Positions 9,901 to 23,309 of a DNA stretch of 64,000 bases are shown piece by piece. Below the pieces are notes generated by a model. It was not told the DNA's origin, did no database searches, and saw only the letters and a program-made list of their open reading frames with translations. The position numbers were made by a program, and so were the translations under genes. Numbering within the stretch: the first letter of the stretch is position 1; every line of letters begins with the position of its first letter. Source of the DNA: Pedobacter petrophilus (GTDB taxonomy: Bacteria > Bacteroidota > Bacteroidia > Sphingobacteriales > Sphingobacteriaceae); contig NZ_WKKH01000001.1 in the NCBI RefSeq assembly GCF_009674725.1, forward strand, positions 62,001 through 126,000. Reading direction: 5' to 3'.

Positions 9901-10192
9901 CTATCCCAGACCAACTTTCGGAACAGGTAAAAACCAACAAACCCAAACCGGCTATCTTCAGGATGCCTCTTACATCAGGTTAAAAAACATTCAGTTGGGT
10001 TATACCATTCCTCAGCGATTAACCAAGAAGTTTGGTGCGCAGAAGTTAAGGGTTTTTGCCTCTGGCGAGAACCTGGTAACCTGGACTAAACTGGCAGAAA
10101 TGTTTGACCCGGAGACCATTGATGGTGGTTCTAACGGAAGCGTTTACCCACTTTCTAAAGTAATGTCATTGGGTTTAAGTGTAACTTTTTAA
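6989..10192 (+). CDS. SusC/RagA-family TonB-dependent outer-membrane transporter
   Basis: 1067 residues. Takes up oligosaccharides across the outer membrane with the SusD lipoprotein that follows. A signal peptide ends near residue 32 (GGNLNAQ); a carboxypeptidase-regulatory-like domain spans about 36-112 (VTGRVSDNKGIPIPSVTV); the plug follows, with the SusC hallmarks LVLIDGMEGSLNALNPQDVE and SVLKDASASSIYGSRAAFG; then a long beta-barrel ending in an aromatic residue (LSVTF). A second ATG at 7010 would give a shorter signal peptide and cannot be excluded. The SusD gene starts 11 bases after the stop. Confidence 0.95.
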   Translation: MAKKLLNMRKCIFMFLVTAILTGIYGGNLNAQTPKVAVTGRVSDNKGIPIPSVTVKENGTTNVTMSNNDGSYKITAAKGSTLAFAFIGYATKSVTVGDQPQINITLVDDAEQALEDVVVVGFGKQKKVNLTGSVGVVDAKSLENRPVQNLSQALQGLVPGLNISQNNGSLESRPTINIRGVGTIGSSSSDPLVLIDGMEGSLNALNPQDVESISVLKDASASSIYGSRAAFGVILVTTKRGKAGRVQVNYNNSFRQTSPVLLPEMMDSYTFALYFNDAGINGGSAPHFDAASLKRIKDFQDGTLKSTIIPSPNNNLVWADGYAFGNDNNDWYKVMYRDHSFSQEHNVSLTGGTEATSYYLSGNFMDQTGMMRFNQDGYARYGATAKINTKISEFLTANYSNRFLRETYHRPAALTTGFYEGIGRQGWPTLPLYDPNGYLYSSPSPALEMAEGGDDNEVKDWMYQQIQLVFEPIKGWKTFGEANYRTQTQFRHWDSQQTFNHDVNGVPYLYRRSSNVNEYGYKENYFNTNIYSEYSKSYGKHNLKIMAGFQYEDTRYRDLNAQRNGVIVADIPTLNTTSGLDADGKVLAPTVSGQYQNWATQGLFSRLNYDYDGIYLLEANLRYDGSSRFRSDKRWGWFPSVSAGWNMAREEFFKDKFSFVNTFKFRASYGSLGNQNTKVWYPTYLTMPIGTASGTWLINGGRPNTASAPGIVSSTLTWETVESYNAGLDFGFLKNRLTGSFDWFNRKTLNMVGPAPELPVTLGTGVPSTNNTDLKSVGFEFEIGWNDLTKSGLGYGVKFLLSDLKTTVTRYPNATMSLDIYRTGQQLGDIWGYTTIGIAKTQEEMNAHLATLSNGQSAFGSQWSAGDIMYADYNKDGKLDWGSWRQGDSGDAHLIGNSTPRYRVGLDINMDYKGFDFRAFFQGVLKRDFWQGSYFFWGATSDKWWSTGLVQHTDYFRNDPNSPLGLNLDSYYPRPTFGTGKNQQTQTGYLQDASYIRLKNIQLGYTIPQRLTKKFGAQKLRVFASGENLVTWTKLAEMFDPETIDGGSNGSVYPLSKVMSLGLSVTF

Positions 10193-10202
10193 TAAGATAG
10201 AA

Positions 10203-12197
10203 ATGAATTTTTCAAAATATAAAAAATATAGTTGCCTTGCAACATTAGCAGTTTTCGTGCTCGTATCCGGAGCCTGCCAAAAGGCTTTAGACAAAGCGCC
10301 ACTTTCAGATATTACCCCAGAAAGCTACCTAAAAGAAGAAGGGCAGCTGGCAGCCTATGCCATTGCAAGGTATCCGGATGCGCTTCCTTCACACGGAAAC
10401 TATTCTTTCGGCACCTTCGGTATTGATGGCAATACCGATAACATGATTTTGCCTGTTCTGGATAACAAGTATATTCCAGGCTTATGGCGGGTAGAGGCTT
10501 CTGGTGGCGAATGGAGCTTTGGAAACATCTATCAGGCAAATTATTTCCTGAGTACTGTAATCCCAAGATGGAAAGCAGGGGGCATTGTGGGTAATGCAGA
10601 TAATATTAAGCAATACATCGGCGAGATGTATTTTATCAGAGCAGTAGAATATTTCAAGAAATTACAATCATTAGGCGATTTTCCGATCATCAAAACCGTT
10701 TATCCTGATGAAAAGGAGATTTTAACCCAGGTGAGTAAAAGACAGCCACGCAACGAAGTGGCAAGGTTTATTCTTTCTGATCTGGATTCTGCTGCGCTGT
10801 TATTAAAAACATCACCGGATGGAACCAAAAACAGAATTTCTAAACTTTGTGCACAGCTGATTAAATCCAGAGTAGCACTATATGAAGGAACGTGGCTTAA
10901 ATATTTTAAAGGAACCGCATTTGTGCCTAACGGACCAAACTGGCCTGGTAAAGCGAAAGATTATAATGCCAGCTATCAATATCCAACAGGAAGCATTGAT
11001 TCAGAAATCCAGTACTTTTTAGGCGAGGCAATGTCTGCAGCGAAAAGTGTGGCAGATGCCGTTCCTCTGGTGGCTAATACCGGAATTATAGAAGCTCCAA
11101 ACAATGAAAACCCTTATTTTAAAATGTTCGGAGCGGTAGATATGTCTGGCTATAGCGAGGTTTTGTTGTGGAGGCAATATGGCGCTGGTTTGGTTACCCA
11201 CAACATTCCGGTGTATACCCAGGCCGGAAACTATGCCGTGGGTTTATCAAAAAGTATGGTGGAAAGCTTCTTAATGGAAAATGGGTTACCAATTTATGCT
11301 GCGGGAAGCAACTATCAGGGAGATGATTACATCGCTGATGTGAGAAAAAACAGGGATGGAAGATTAAACTTATTTTTAAAGGAACCTGGTCAGAAAAACG
11401 TACTGGTTAACGTTGGCCAGGGAACTCATGCCACCCAAATAGAGCCTACCCCGAGAATCTGGGAATCTAGCTATGATCAGAAATATACCACTGGTTACGC
11501 CATCAGAAAAGGGATTAGTTATGATGGCGCTCAGGCGAATAATGGTCAGGGGTATACAGGAAGTATTACATATAGGGCAAGTGAGGCTTACTTAAATTAT
11601 ATGGAGGCTAGCTATGAAAGAAATGGAACACTTGATGCTGATGCAACTAAATACTGGCAACAATTAAGGGCAAGAGCCAAAGTAAATACCGATTTTCAAC
11701 AAACCATTGCGGCAACTGAAATGGCTAAAGAAACGCAGGATTGGGGTGCATATTCTGCCAATACGTTGGTTTCCCCTACACTTTATAACATTCGCCGCGA
11801 AAGAAGAAATGAATTGATGGCAGAAGGCTTGAGGTATATGGATTTAAAAAGATGGAGAGCGATGGATCAAATGATCAGCACGCCATACCACTTTGAAGGA
11901 TTTAAACTCTGGGGGCCGATGAAGAGCTGGTTTACAGCTTCGCAAATTGTTTACGGTTCCGGAAATTCCGGCGCTGTTGTTTCTGACCCGGCTTTGAGTA
12001 TCTATCTCCGTCCGCAGGAGATCCGTGCAAATGCCGATTCTTATAAAGGTGCAAGGTGGACAATGGCACATTATTTAAGCCCGATTGCCACACAACATTT
12101 TAACATTACCGCTACAGATGGAAACATAGCCAGTTCACCCATTTACCAAAACCCAGGTTGGCTTACAGCTGGTGGCTCAACGCCAACCGGAATATAA
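10203..12197 (+). CDS. SusD/RagB-family glycan-binding lipoprotein
   Basis: 664 residues, long for a SusD. Surface-anchored lid of the SusC transporter that binds the glycan. The lipobox VSGAC puts the lipidated Cys at about residue 25. The SusD fold is visible in the helical segments (YIGEMYFIRAVEYFKKLQSLGDFP), a TPR-like motif, and the typical C-terminal RRERRNELMAEGLRYMDLKRW. Co-transcribed with SusC and probably with GH2 64 bases downstream. Confidence 0.93.
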   Translation: MNFSKYKKYSCLATLAVFVLVSGACQKALDKAPLSDITPESYLKEEGQLAAYAIARYPDALPSHGNYSFGTFGIDGNTDNMILPVLDNKYIPGLWRVEASGGEWSFGNIYQANYFLSTVIPRWKAGGIVGNADNIKQYIGEMYFIRAVEYFKKLQSLGDFPIIKTVYPDEKEILTQVSKRQPRNEVARFILSDLDSAALLLKTSPDGTKNRISKLCAQLIKSRVALYEGTWLKYFKGTAFVPNGPNWPGKAKDYNASYQYPTGSIDSEIQYFLGEAMSAAKSVADAVPLVANTGIIEAPNNENPYFKMFGAVDMSGYSEVLLWRQYGAGLVTHNIPVYTQAGNYAVGLSKSMVESFLMENGLPIYAAGSNYQGDDYIADVRKNRDGRLNLFLKEPGQKNVLVNVGQGTHATQIEPTPRIWESSYDQKYTTGYAIRKGISYDGAQANNGQGYTGSITYRASEAYLNYMEASYERNGTLDADATKYWQQLRARAKVNTDFQQTIAATEMAKETQDWGAYSANTLVSPTLYNIRRERRNELMAEGLRYMDLKRWRAMDQMISTPYHFEGFKLWGPMKSWFTASQIVYGSGNSGAVVSDPALSIYLRPQEIRANADSYKGARWTMAHYLSPIATQHFNITATDGNIASSPIYQNPGWLTAGGSTPTGI

Positions 12198-12252
12198 AAA
12201 TACTTTCATTTACAGCGTCCTTGAAAGAGGAATCTCTAAATGAATAATTTAA

Positions 12253-16258
<4,006 letters not shown>

Positions 16259-16312
16259 ATTGATTCGAAAAGGTAAAATGGCCTTTAGTGGAACATCTGC
16301 AGATAGAATTTG

Positions 16313-16335
16313 TATCTTTGGTTTAGTCAACCAAA
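16313..16335 (+). promoter_or_regulatory. Possible promoter and palindromic operator before GH127 gene
   Basis: TATCTTTG at 16313-16320 fits the Bacteroidota -7 box TAnnTTTG; no good -33 box is seen. Its last four bases begin a palindrome, TTTGGTTTAGTCAACCAAA (16317-16335, 7-bp arms, 5-base centre). The same arrangement, with the same half-site TTTGGTTTA, occurs on the ROK regulator promoter at 42043-42064. Suggests a separate, repressed promoter for the GH127 gene. Confidence 0.4.
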
Positions 16336-16394
16336 TATTTTTATCCAATGCCAAATGCATTTTTATTCCCCTTTCGGGAAGACAACTTACCCTC

Positions 16395-18740
16395 ATGAAG
16401 CGAATTATTTTTTTCTTAATTATTTCTACTTTTTCTGTTCCGATTATTGCGCAAACTAAGCTGCAGGCTTTTGATTTAAAGGATGTTCGGCTGCTGGAAA
16501 GCCGGTTTTTAAAAGCCGAAAAAACTGATCAGACGTACATGCTTTCGCTAAATCCCGATCGGTTATTAGCGCCGTACTTAAAAGAGGCAGGTTTAAAGCC
16601 CAAAGCCGATGCTTATGGAAACTGGGAAGATACAGGTTTAGACGGGCACATTGGTGGTCATTACGTTTCAGCACTTTCTTTAATGTATGCCTCAACGGGC
16701 GATGAAAAGGTTAAGTCAAGACTTGATTACATGCTCGATGAACTCGAAAAATGTCAGTTGAAAAACGGAAATGGTTACTTATCCGGCGTACCTGGCGGAA
16801 AAGAAATCTGGGCGCAAATCAAACTCGGCAATATCAAATCTTCCAGCTTTTCCCTCAATGGAAAGTGGGTCCCCCTTTATAACATTCATAAAATTTTTGC
16901 AGGTTTGCATGATGCCTATGCCGTTGCAGGGAGCGAAAAAGCCAAGCAAATGCTTATTAAGCTTACCGATTGGTGCATAGACCTGGTTTCTGGTTTGTCA
17001 GATAATCAGATTCAGGAATTATTAAAAAGTGAACACGGCGGGTTGAATGAAATATTTGCAGATGTTTATGCCATCACCGGCGATAAAAAATACCTGAAAC
17101 TGGCCAGGCAATTTTCTGATCAGTCGATTCTGAAACCCTTATTGGCACAAAAGGATGCGTTAAACGGCCTGCATGCCAATACACAAATTCCGAAAGTGAT
17201 TGGTTTTGAACAAATCGCGCTGGTAGATGATGATCAGAATTGGGGTAAAGCCGCAGCGTTCTTCTGGCAAACGGTGGTCAATAACAGAACTGTTGCCATT
17301 GGCGGAAACAGTGTAAGGGAACACTTTCATCCCTCAAATGATTTTTCTTCTATGCTCGAGTCAAGAGAAGGGCCAGAAACCTGTAACTCTTACAACATGC
17401 TGAAACTGACTAAACAACTGTTTCTGGATGCACCTTCTATAAAATACCTGGATTATTACGAGCGAACGCTCTACAATCATATTTTAACTTCCCAGCGGGA
17501 TAAAGGTGGCTTTGTGTACTTCACGCCAATGCGTCCGGGTCATTACCGTACCTATTCAGAACCTCAGGAAAGTTTTTGGTGCTGCGTAGGCTCAGGTTTA
17601 GAAAATCATGGCAAATATGGCGAATTAATTTATGCGCATGATGGCCAGAATATTTATGTCAATCTCTTTATTCCTTCTACCTTAAACTGGAAAGAAAAGG
17701 GCATTAGCGTTACGCAGGAAACTGATTTTCCTGAAAAAGAGTTCACCCAGCTTAAACTTAAATTGGCTGATAAAGAACATTTTTCCATTAATTTAAGGCA
17801 TCCATCCTGGTTAGCAAAAGGGCAAATGACCATTGTGATTAATGGGAAGAAAGTATTAGCGAAAGATATGGGAAACGGTTATTCCAGTATCGATCGGGTA
17901 TGGTCATCAGGCGATGTAATTAAAATAGCGCTCCCAATGCACAATACCACCGAATTTATGCCAGATGGATCAGACTGGGTGGCTTTTCTCCACGGGCCAA
18001 TCGTAATGGCCGCAGAACTGGATACGCTTCAGCAGCCTAATCTAACAGCAGATGGCAGCAGAATGGGGCACATTGCCTCTGGCGCATTATTTCCCATTAG
18101 CGAGGCGCCACTGGTTTCTGGCAATAAGGCAGACCTTGCTAAAAAACTTGTAGCCATGAAGGATGAGTCGCTTTCTTTTAGCGCCACAAACGCCATTTAT
18201 CAGCCGAAATATCAAAAGCTTAAACTGGTTCCATTCTATCGCCTGGCAGAAAAACGTTACATCGTGTACTTTCCTTATTCAAGCCCTGAAAACCTGGAAG
18301 AACGGGCTAAAGGCATAAAACTGGCTGAAATTGAAAAAAGTAAACTTGAACAGGAAACCGTTGATCTGGTCAATACCGGAGAACAGCAGCCGGAATCTGA
18401 TCATGGTTTTAAAGGGGAGAAAACAGATAATGGCATTTTTCAGGATCGGCACTTTAGAAACGGAAACGGATGGTTTAGCTATAATTTGAAAAATGAGTAT
18501 TTAACGGCTAAAAGAATTCGGCTTACGCTATATGGTAAAGAAGAAAATAAAACATTTTCGCTCTTGATTAACAATAAGGTCATTGCTCATGTGGGTTTAG
18601 ACGGGAGCAAGGGAAATACTTTTTACACACAGGATTTCGAAATTCCGGAACAGTTGTTGGCTAAGCAAATGGAATTGAAGTTAGCAGCTCAGGCAGGATC
18701 TTCTATTGCTAATATTTATGAAATAAGATTGGTGAAGTAG
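16395..18740 (+). CDS. GH127/GH146-type beta-L-arabinofuranosidase (DUF1680)
   Basis: 781 residues. Retaining enzyme of the HypBA1 type that uses a zinc-bound Cys as nucleophile and releases beta-L-arabinofuranose. The four expected ligands are visible: Glu328 and Cys330 in GPETCNSYN, and Cys396-Cys397 in FWCCVGSG. A signal peptide ends near residue 20 (SVPIIAQ). The frame is open upstream into the GH16 gene, but the ATG at 16395 gives the signal peptide and follows a possible promoter, so I use it. A C-terminal beta region from about residue 520 is typical. Which of the two CAZy families applies needs alignment. Last gene of the first PUL. Confidence 0.88.
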   Translation: MKRIIFFLIISTFSVPIIAQTKLQAFDLKDVRLLESRFLKAEKTDQTYMLSLNPDRLLAPYLKEAGLKPKADAYGNWEDTGLDGHIGGHYVSALSLMYASTGDEKVKSRLDYMLDELEKCQLKNGNGYLSGVPGGKEIWAQIKLGNIKSSSFSLNGKWVPLYNIHKIFAGLHDAYAVAGSEKAKQMLIKLTDWCIDLVSGLSDNQIQELLKSEHGGLNEIFADVYAITGDKKYLKLARQFSDQSILKPLLAQKDALNGLHANTQIPKVIGFEQIALVDDDQNWGKAAAFFWQTVVNNRTVAIGGNSVREHFHPSNDFSSMLESREGPETCNSYNMLKLTKQLFLDAPSIKYLDYYERTLYNHILTSQRDKGGFVYFTPMRPGHYRTYSEPQESFWCCVGSGLENHGKYGELIYAHDGQNIYVNLFIPSTLNWKEKGISVTQETDFPEKEFTQLKLKLADKEHFSINLRHPSWLAKGQMTIVINGKKVLAKDMGNGYSSIDRVWSSGDVIKIALPMHNTTEFMPDGSDWVAFLHGPIVMAAELDTLQQPNLTADGSRMGHIASGALFPISEAPLVSGNKADLAKKLVAMKDESLSFSATNAIYQPKYQKLKLVPFYRLAEKRYIVYFPYSSPENLEERAKGIKLAEIEKSKLEQETVDLVNTGEQQPESDHGFKGEKTDNGIFQDRHFRNGNGWFSYNLKNEYLTAKRIRLTLYGKEENKTFSLLINNKVIAHVGLDGSKGNTFYTQDFEIPEQLLAKQMELKLAAQAGSSIANIYEIRLVK

Positions 18741-18825
18741 TATTTAAAGGCGTGGCCCAAAAGTGATAAAACCGGGCTTTTTAGTGAGCTCATGAATACA
18801 ATTAAAAACATAAACAACGGCTAAA

Positions 18826-18890
18826 TAACTCAAGGCTAGGATCTGATGTCTGATAAATTCGTTAAAGCTTTTAGTTCGCCAGCCACTTTC
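18826..18890 (+). repeat. Degenerate remnant of the 460-bp dispersed repeat
   Basis: On the + strand, CAAGGCTAGGATCTGATG, then TGATAAATTCGTTAAAGCTTT and a vestige of the hairpin region match the reverse complement of the repeat at 5080-6405. It is in the opposite orientation and the hairpin is largely lost. The 264-bp gap after the GH127 gene holds no gene. Confidence 0.6.
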
Positions 18891-18954
18891 CCGATCTACA
18901 GAAAATCTAAGGCTAATCAACTCCGGGTACAAATAAAACAACCATGAAAAAAAT

Positions 18955-18976
18955 AAAAGCCTGAAAGGGCTTTTTT
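18955..18976 (+). terminator. Intrinsic terminator upstream of cupin gene
   Basis: Stem AAAAGCC/GGCTTTT around a six-base loop, then a T run. It lies 214 bases after the GH127 stop and 30 bases before the cupin ATG, so it would separate the first PUL from the cupin unit. Confidence 0.6.
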
Positions 18977-19005
18977 AATTTCAAAGCATTATTTTTACGC
19001 CAATT

Positions 19006-19503
19006 ATGGAAAACGACAAAAGAGAAATATTCGATAGCGTTGCGCAACGTTTAAAAATTGAAGGTTTTAATGTAGTAAACCGCGATGAAACCCGTCCTTG
19101 GGGTGGTTTCTTCGTAATTGATGAAGCCCAGGCTCAGCAGTTTGCAGATACTTATTTTGACGGATTAGATGTAGAGGGTTTAAAAATAGGTGGTAAATTA
19201 AGTCCGAAAATATTAATAGTAGCACCAAATACACGTTTATCCTGGCAATATCATCACCGCAGAGCAGAAATCTGGCAAGTGGTAACCGGAACAGTTGGTA
19301 TCAAAACCAGCGAAACAGATGAAGAAGGTGAAGTGAAAAAATATGCACCTAAAGATCAGATCAAATTGCAGCAGGGCGAGCGTCACCGCTTAATTGGTTT
19401 AGAAGATTGGGGTGTAGTTGCAGAAATCTGGCAACACACTGATGCTTCAAATCCATCAGATGAAAGCGACATCATACGGGTACAAGACGATTTCGGCAGA
19501 TAG
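19006..19503 (+). CDS. Cupin-domain protein, mannose-6-phosphate isomerase type II-like
   Basis: 165 residues, cytoplasmic. A single cupin barrel; the stretch LSWQYHHRRAEIWQVVTG, with its His pair and Glu, matches the metal-binding first cupin motif of the type II phosphomannose isomerase C-terminal domain. RHRLIGLEDWGVVAEIWQH is the second motif. Homologues in Bacteroidota are often labelled phosphoheptose isomerase, but this single domain lacks the nucleotidyltransferase half of the bifunctional enzymes, so the substrate is open. It stands alone between two terminators. Confidence 0.75.
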   Translation: MENDKREIFDSVAQRLKIEGFNVVNRDETRPWGGFFVIDEAQAQQFADTYFDGLDVEGLKIGGKLSPKILIVAPNTRLSWQYHHRRAEIWQVVTGTVGIKTSETDEEGEVKKYAPKDQIKLQQGERHRLIGLEDWGVVAEIWQHTDASNPSDESDIIRVQDDFGR

Positions 19504-19526
19504 TATTAATTCATTAAAAATAAATC

Positions 19527-19561
19527 AAAAAGGCACGTTGAGTGATCTCTCGTGTCTTTTT
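19527..19561 (+). terminator. Intrinsic terminator after cupin gene
   Basis: Stem AAAGGCACG/CGTGTCTTT with one G-T pair, 13-base loop, then TTT. It begins 24 bases after the cupin stop. Confidence 0.6.
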
Positions 19562-19663
19562 AACACATTTCTAATCTTCGTTTAAACCACGAATATTTCC
19601 CAACGGCGACTTTATAAAAACTAAAAGTTAATAAATGCCGTTTATATAGCATACACATCATAC

Positions 19664-20392
19664 ATGATTATCCTTATATTCTTTCTTTGCCATTGGTTTT
19701 TATCACTTTTTAGCCAAACCTTTTTCCTCCACCGTTATTCATCACATAAAATGTTTAAAATGGAGCTCTTTTGGGAAAGATTTTTCTACCTGATTTTATT
19801 AATTTCCCAGGGTTCATCATTTTTAAATCCAAGGGCTTACGCCATTTTGCACCGCATGCACCATGCCTATAGCGATACAGAGAAAGATCCGCATTCACCT
19901 CATTTCTTTAAAGATGTTTTCGGAATGATGATTGCAACCAAGAACATGTACATGGATTATCTTCATTTTAAGGTACAACCAGAACCGGCTTTTCAGGGGA
20001 ATTATCCCGAGTGGCCTTTGATAGATCGCATTGGCAATTCCTGGTTATGGAGAATTGGATGTGGTTTGTTTTATATTGGTTTTTATATCGCTTTTGCTAA
20101 CCATTGGTGGTTATTCATTTTAATGCCAATTCACTTCTTAATGGGCCCGCTCCATGGTGCTATTGTAAACTGGTGCGGACATAAATATGGTTACTCGAAC
20201 CATGATAATGATGATCACAGTAAAAACTCTTTACCATGGGATTTTCTTTTAATGGGAGAATTGTTTCAGAATAATCACCACAAAAAACCAAATAGTCCAA
20301 ACTTTGCGACCAAATGGTGGGAATTTGATCCAACTTATCCAGTGATGAAAGTACTGCATTGGATGAAGATTATCAAAATTAGAAAGGTTTAA
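19664..20392 (+). CDS. Membrane fatty-acid desaturase (acyl-CoA/acyl-lipid type)
   Basis: 242 residues. Di-iron integral membrane desaturase that puts a double bond (commonly delta-9) into acyl chains. The three histidine boxes are visible: HRYSSH (His23-His28), HRMHH (His63-His67) and QNNHH (His205-His206). Hydrophobic segments at about 1-20, 40-55 and 128-160 fit the two-hairpin topology. Shorter than eukaryotic enzymes, without a cytochrome b5 domain; normal for bacteria. Stands alone. Acyl-CoA or acyl-lipid substrate cannot be told apart from sequence alone. Confidence 0.88.
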   Translation: MIILIFFLCHWFLSLFSQTFFLHRYSSHKMFKMELFWERFFYLILLISQGSSFLNPRAYAILHRMHHAYSDTEKDPHSPHFFKDVFGMMIATKNMYMDYLHFKVQPEPAFQGNYPEWPLIDRIGNSWLWRIGCGLFYIGFYIAFANHWWLFILMPIHFLMGPLHGAIVNWCGHKYGYSNHDNDDHSKNSLPWDFLLMGELFQNNHHKKPNSPNFATKWWEFDPTYPVMKVLHWMKIIKIRKV

Positions 20393-20796
20393 TACTCTCT
20401 TTTTCTTAAAAATATCTTCGCCATATAAGTTATTTGAGGAAATATAAGCTCATGCGCCATATAGAAATTATCTTGTTCTTTACACCGTGAGCTTATGTTA
20501 AACTTACATTACTTAGGTGGTAGATAATACTGATTGCCATCTGTTTTACTTTAAATATCCATAGCGTAAAAATCTGTCTTGTATATTTTAGGCGAAAACA
20601 TCAACACCTCCTCAAATTAAGCATCAGTTTCGCTTTTTTTATACTTATTATTCGTCTTTCTTCCTGTTTATCTGTTTTTTACAGATAAAAGTCGCACCTT
20701 TGCCGACCAAATAACCAAGTTGCGTAAAAAAACAATTCTTTCCGGTTGTAACAAATTACAACCTGCGCAGACTAAGAAACAAAGACTAACTAAAAG
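20393..20796. other. 404-bp intergenic region with 9-bp inverted repeat
   Basis: No gene is visible. At 20667-20689 TTTATCTGT and ACAGATAAA form a perfect 9-bp inverted repeat with a five-base centre. Six bases downstream CACCTTTG (20695-20702) is one base off the TAnnTTTG box. Together they could be the promoter and a control site of the barrel protein gene at 20797. Confidence 0.4.
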
Positions 20797-23238
20797 ATGA
20801 AACGAATTTTACTCTCAATCCTCATTCTTGGAACATTTATAAACGCACAGGCACAGTTCCCTGCTGGCGGGTTCGGTGGAGGAGCAAAGAAAGCTACGGT
20901 ATTCGGCCGGATCACAGCAACCATTTTAGATTCTGTTACCAAACAACCAATTGATTATGCTACAGTATCTTTACTTAATGCTAAAGACAATAAATCTGTA
21001 AATGGTGGCGTAACCGATCCTAAAGGTAAATTATCTTTGCAAAACATCGCGCCAGATACCTACAAGCTAATGATTGGATTTATGGGCTATAAAACGAAAT
21101 CGATCGCCATTACGACTACTCCTGCAAAACCTGATCAGAATTTAGGAACCATCTATATATCCTCTACAGAGAATAAACTGGAGGATGTTCAGGTACAGGG
21201 AACAAAAGCGGTTATTGAAAATAAAATCGACAGAATGGTTTATAATGCAGAAGCTGATGGTACCAATGCCGGCGGCGATGCAACTGATGTGATGCGTAAA
21301 GTACCAATGCTTTCTGTTGACGCGAATGGCGATGTTCAGTTACGTGGAGCAGCCGTTAGAGTTTTGATCAATGGAAAACCTTCCGGCACAATGGCTGCAA
21401 GCGTGGCCGATGCTTTAAAGATGATTCCGGCTGAACAGATTAAAAGCGTTGAGGTGATTACCAGTCCGTCGGCTAAATATGATGCAGAAGGTTCGGGTGG
21501 TATCATCAATATCATCACAAAAAAATCCAATGCGCAGGGTGTAAGTGGAAGTATTAATGCTTCTGCAGGTACCAGACAAAATAATGGTGCTTTTAACTTA
21601 ACAGCGAAAACAGGCCGTTTAAGTGTAAATACCAGCTTAGGATCTAATTTTGCTTACGCTCAGGATTCTAGAGTGGTCATTGTAAATAATACTCAATTAA
21701 ATAACGGAGGTTTCAATAATGTTTCACAAGATGGGATATCAAAATGGAGCAGAGACGGACTTAACGGAAGTTTAGGTTTAGATTATGATTTTAACGCATA
21801 TAACAACATTAGTACTAATGTTAAATTTAATCGTTTTTCTAACGGTGGCCCTGGTTCTGCTAACTATATTATAAATAGCTTCCCTGCCACTAATATTAGC
21901 AATATGGATATGACACGTAATAATATTGATTGGAACGTGGATTATAAAAAAACAAGTAAAAAGGAAGGTGAAGAATTTTCAATTTCTGGTCAGCTTTCTA
22001 CCGGAAGTTCGCCTACAAGCTTTAGCAATTTGCTAACTTCAGCAACGTTTCCTAATGGAGTGCTAACGGCAAGCGATAATACAGTAAAAAATAATGAATA
22101 TACCGGACAAACAGACTATACCTATCCATTTACAAAATCAACTATCTTAGAAGTTGGCGCTAAAGGTATATTCCGTAATGTAAAGAGTCAATATGGATCA
22201 TCGGAGAGGGATTTTGATTATAACCAGGATGTTGCTGCTGCTTATGGTGTGATTAGTTTCGATATCACCAAAAAAATTAAATTTAAAGGTGGGGTAAGGG
22301 CCGAATACACTAAAATAGATTTTAATACATTGACGAGCGGTACAACGAAAAACGATTATTTTAACTTATTCCCAAGCTTTATTTTATCTCAAACTTTGAA
22401 GAAAGGTGGAACTGTTAAATTTAGTTATAATCGTAGGGTGCAAAGACCAAGCGAGAACTTTTTAAATCCATTTAGAAATGAAAGTGATCAATTTAATATT
22501 CAACAAGGAAATCCACAGTTAAGTCCTGAATTAAGTCAAAATTTCGAACTTGGTTATTCAACTTTTGTTAAAGGTTCAGTACTTAACGCCTCTGTTTTTT
22601 ATCGACGTACAGGCGGAGTTATAGAAAGCTCTATATCACCTTTAACCGAAAACAATGTAACTAAAGTTTTGTCATCTTTTATCAATGTGGGTACTGCGCA
22701 AACATATGGTGTAAATCTTTTTGGGTCATACAATCCAAAGCCAAAATGGACTTTAATGAGTAATATTTCTGCTAATACTTATGAGGTAACTAATGATGCA
22801 ACTAACATTAGTACTGGTACGTTTCTAAACTATAGTGTCTTTGGGCGCTCTGCTTATGGTTTTGGTAAAGGCTACAATTTCGAACTTTTTGGAGTAGCTA
22901 CATCAGCCCGTAGAACCTATCAAGGTAAAACAGATCCATTCTACTTTTATGGGGCCTCAATTAAAAAGGATATTTTGAACAAAAAAGGAAGTATTGGTAT
23001 TAATACATTAAATCCGTTTACTAAAAATCTGCATATAAAAACGGAAAACAACTCTATCAATCCGTTAGGAACAGTTTATCAGAGCAGTAATGTTTACTAT
23101 CCTTTACGCTCCTTTGGTGTAAATTTCAGTTACTCTTTTGGTAAGTTGAAATTTACCGAGAAGAAAAAGATTAAAAACGACGATGTAAAGCAAGATCAGC
23201 AACAAGGCGGCGGAATGGGGGGCGGTTTACAGCAGTAA
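20797..23238 (+). CDS. TonB-dependent-receptor-like outer-membrane beta-barrel protein
   Basis: 813 residues. Signal peptide to about residue 19 (INAQAQ); a carboxypeptidase-regulatory-like domain at about 32-115; a plug at about 125-250 (VRVLINGKPSG, VEVITSPSAKYDAEGSGGIINIITKK); then a barrel of the OMP_b-brl_3 type. There is no SusD partner, so it is not a SusC. The substrate is unknown; relatives are often linked to metal or small-peptide uptake, which is not shown here. Both ends are Gly-rich (FPAGGFGGG near the mature start; QGGGMGGGLQQ at the C-terminus). Single transcription unit. Confidence 0.85.
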   Translation: MKRILLSILILGTFINAQAQFPAGGFGGGAKKATVFGRITATILDSVTKQPIDYATVSLLNAKDNKSVNGGVTDPKGKLSLQNIAPDTYKLMIGFMGYKTKSIAITTTPAKPDQNLGTIYISSTENKLEDVQVQGTKAVIENKIDRMVYNAEADGTNAGGDATDVMRKVPMLSVDANGDVQLRGAAVRVLINGKPSGTMAASVADALKMIPAEQIKSVEVITSPSAKYDAEGSGGIINIITKKSNAQGVSGSINASAGTRQNNGAFNLTAKTGRLSVNTSLGSNFAYAQDSRVVIVNNTQLNNGGFNNVSQDGISKWSRDGLNGSLGLDYDFNAYNNISTNVKFNRFSNGGPGSANYIINSFPATNISNMDMTRNNIDWNVDYKKTSKKEGEEFSISGQLSTGSSPTSFSNLLTSATFPNGVLTASDNTVKNNEYTGQTDYTYPFTKSTILEVGAKGIFRNVKSQYGSSERDFDYNQDVAAAYGVISFDITKKIKFKGGVRAEYTKIDFNTLTSGTTKNDYFNLFPSFILSQTLKKGGTVKFSYNRRVQRPSENFLNPFRNESDQFNIQQGNPQLSPELSQNFELGYSTFVKGSVLNASVFYRRTGGVIESSISPLTENNVTKVLSSFINVGTAQTYGVNLFGSYNPKPKWTLMSNISANTYEVTNDATNISTGTFLNYSVFGRSAYGFGKGYNFELFGVATSARRTYQGKTDPFYFYGASIKKDILNKKGSIGINTLNPFTKNLHIKTENNSINPLGTVYQSSNVYYPLRSFGVNFSYSFGKLKFTEKKKIKNDDVKQDQQQGGGMGGGLQQ

Positions 23239-23259
23239 AAGCACGAAGCTATGATATTC

Positions 23260-23294
23260 AAGAGCTTTCGGATTCGTTCGAAGGCTCTTTTTTT
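23260..23294 (+). terminator. Intrinsic terminator after barrel protein gene
   Basis: Eleven-base-pair stem AAGAGCTTTCG/CGAAGGCTCTT (one G-T pair), eight-base loop, T run. Starts 21 bases after the stop codon. Confidence 0.8.
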
Positions 23295-23309
23295 ATAAAA
23301 TCAATTTTG

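Noticed and set aside
18744-18941. 65-codon ORF on -
   Set aside because: Overlaps the decayed reversed copy of the dispersed repeat and has no features of a real gene.
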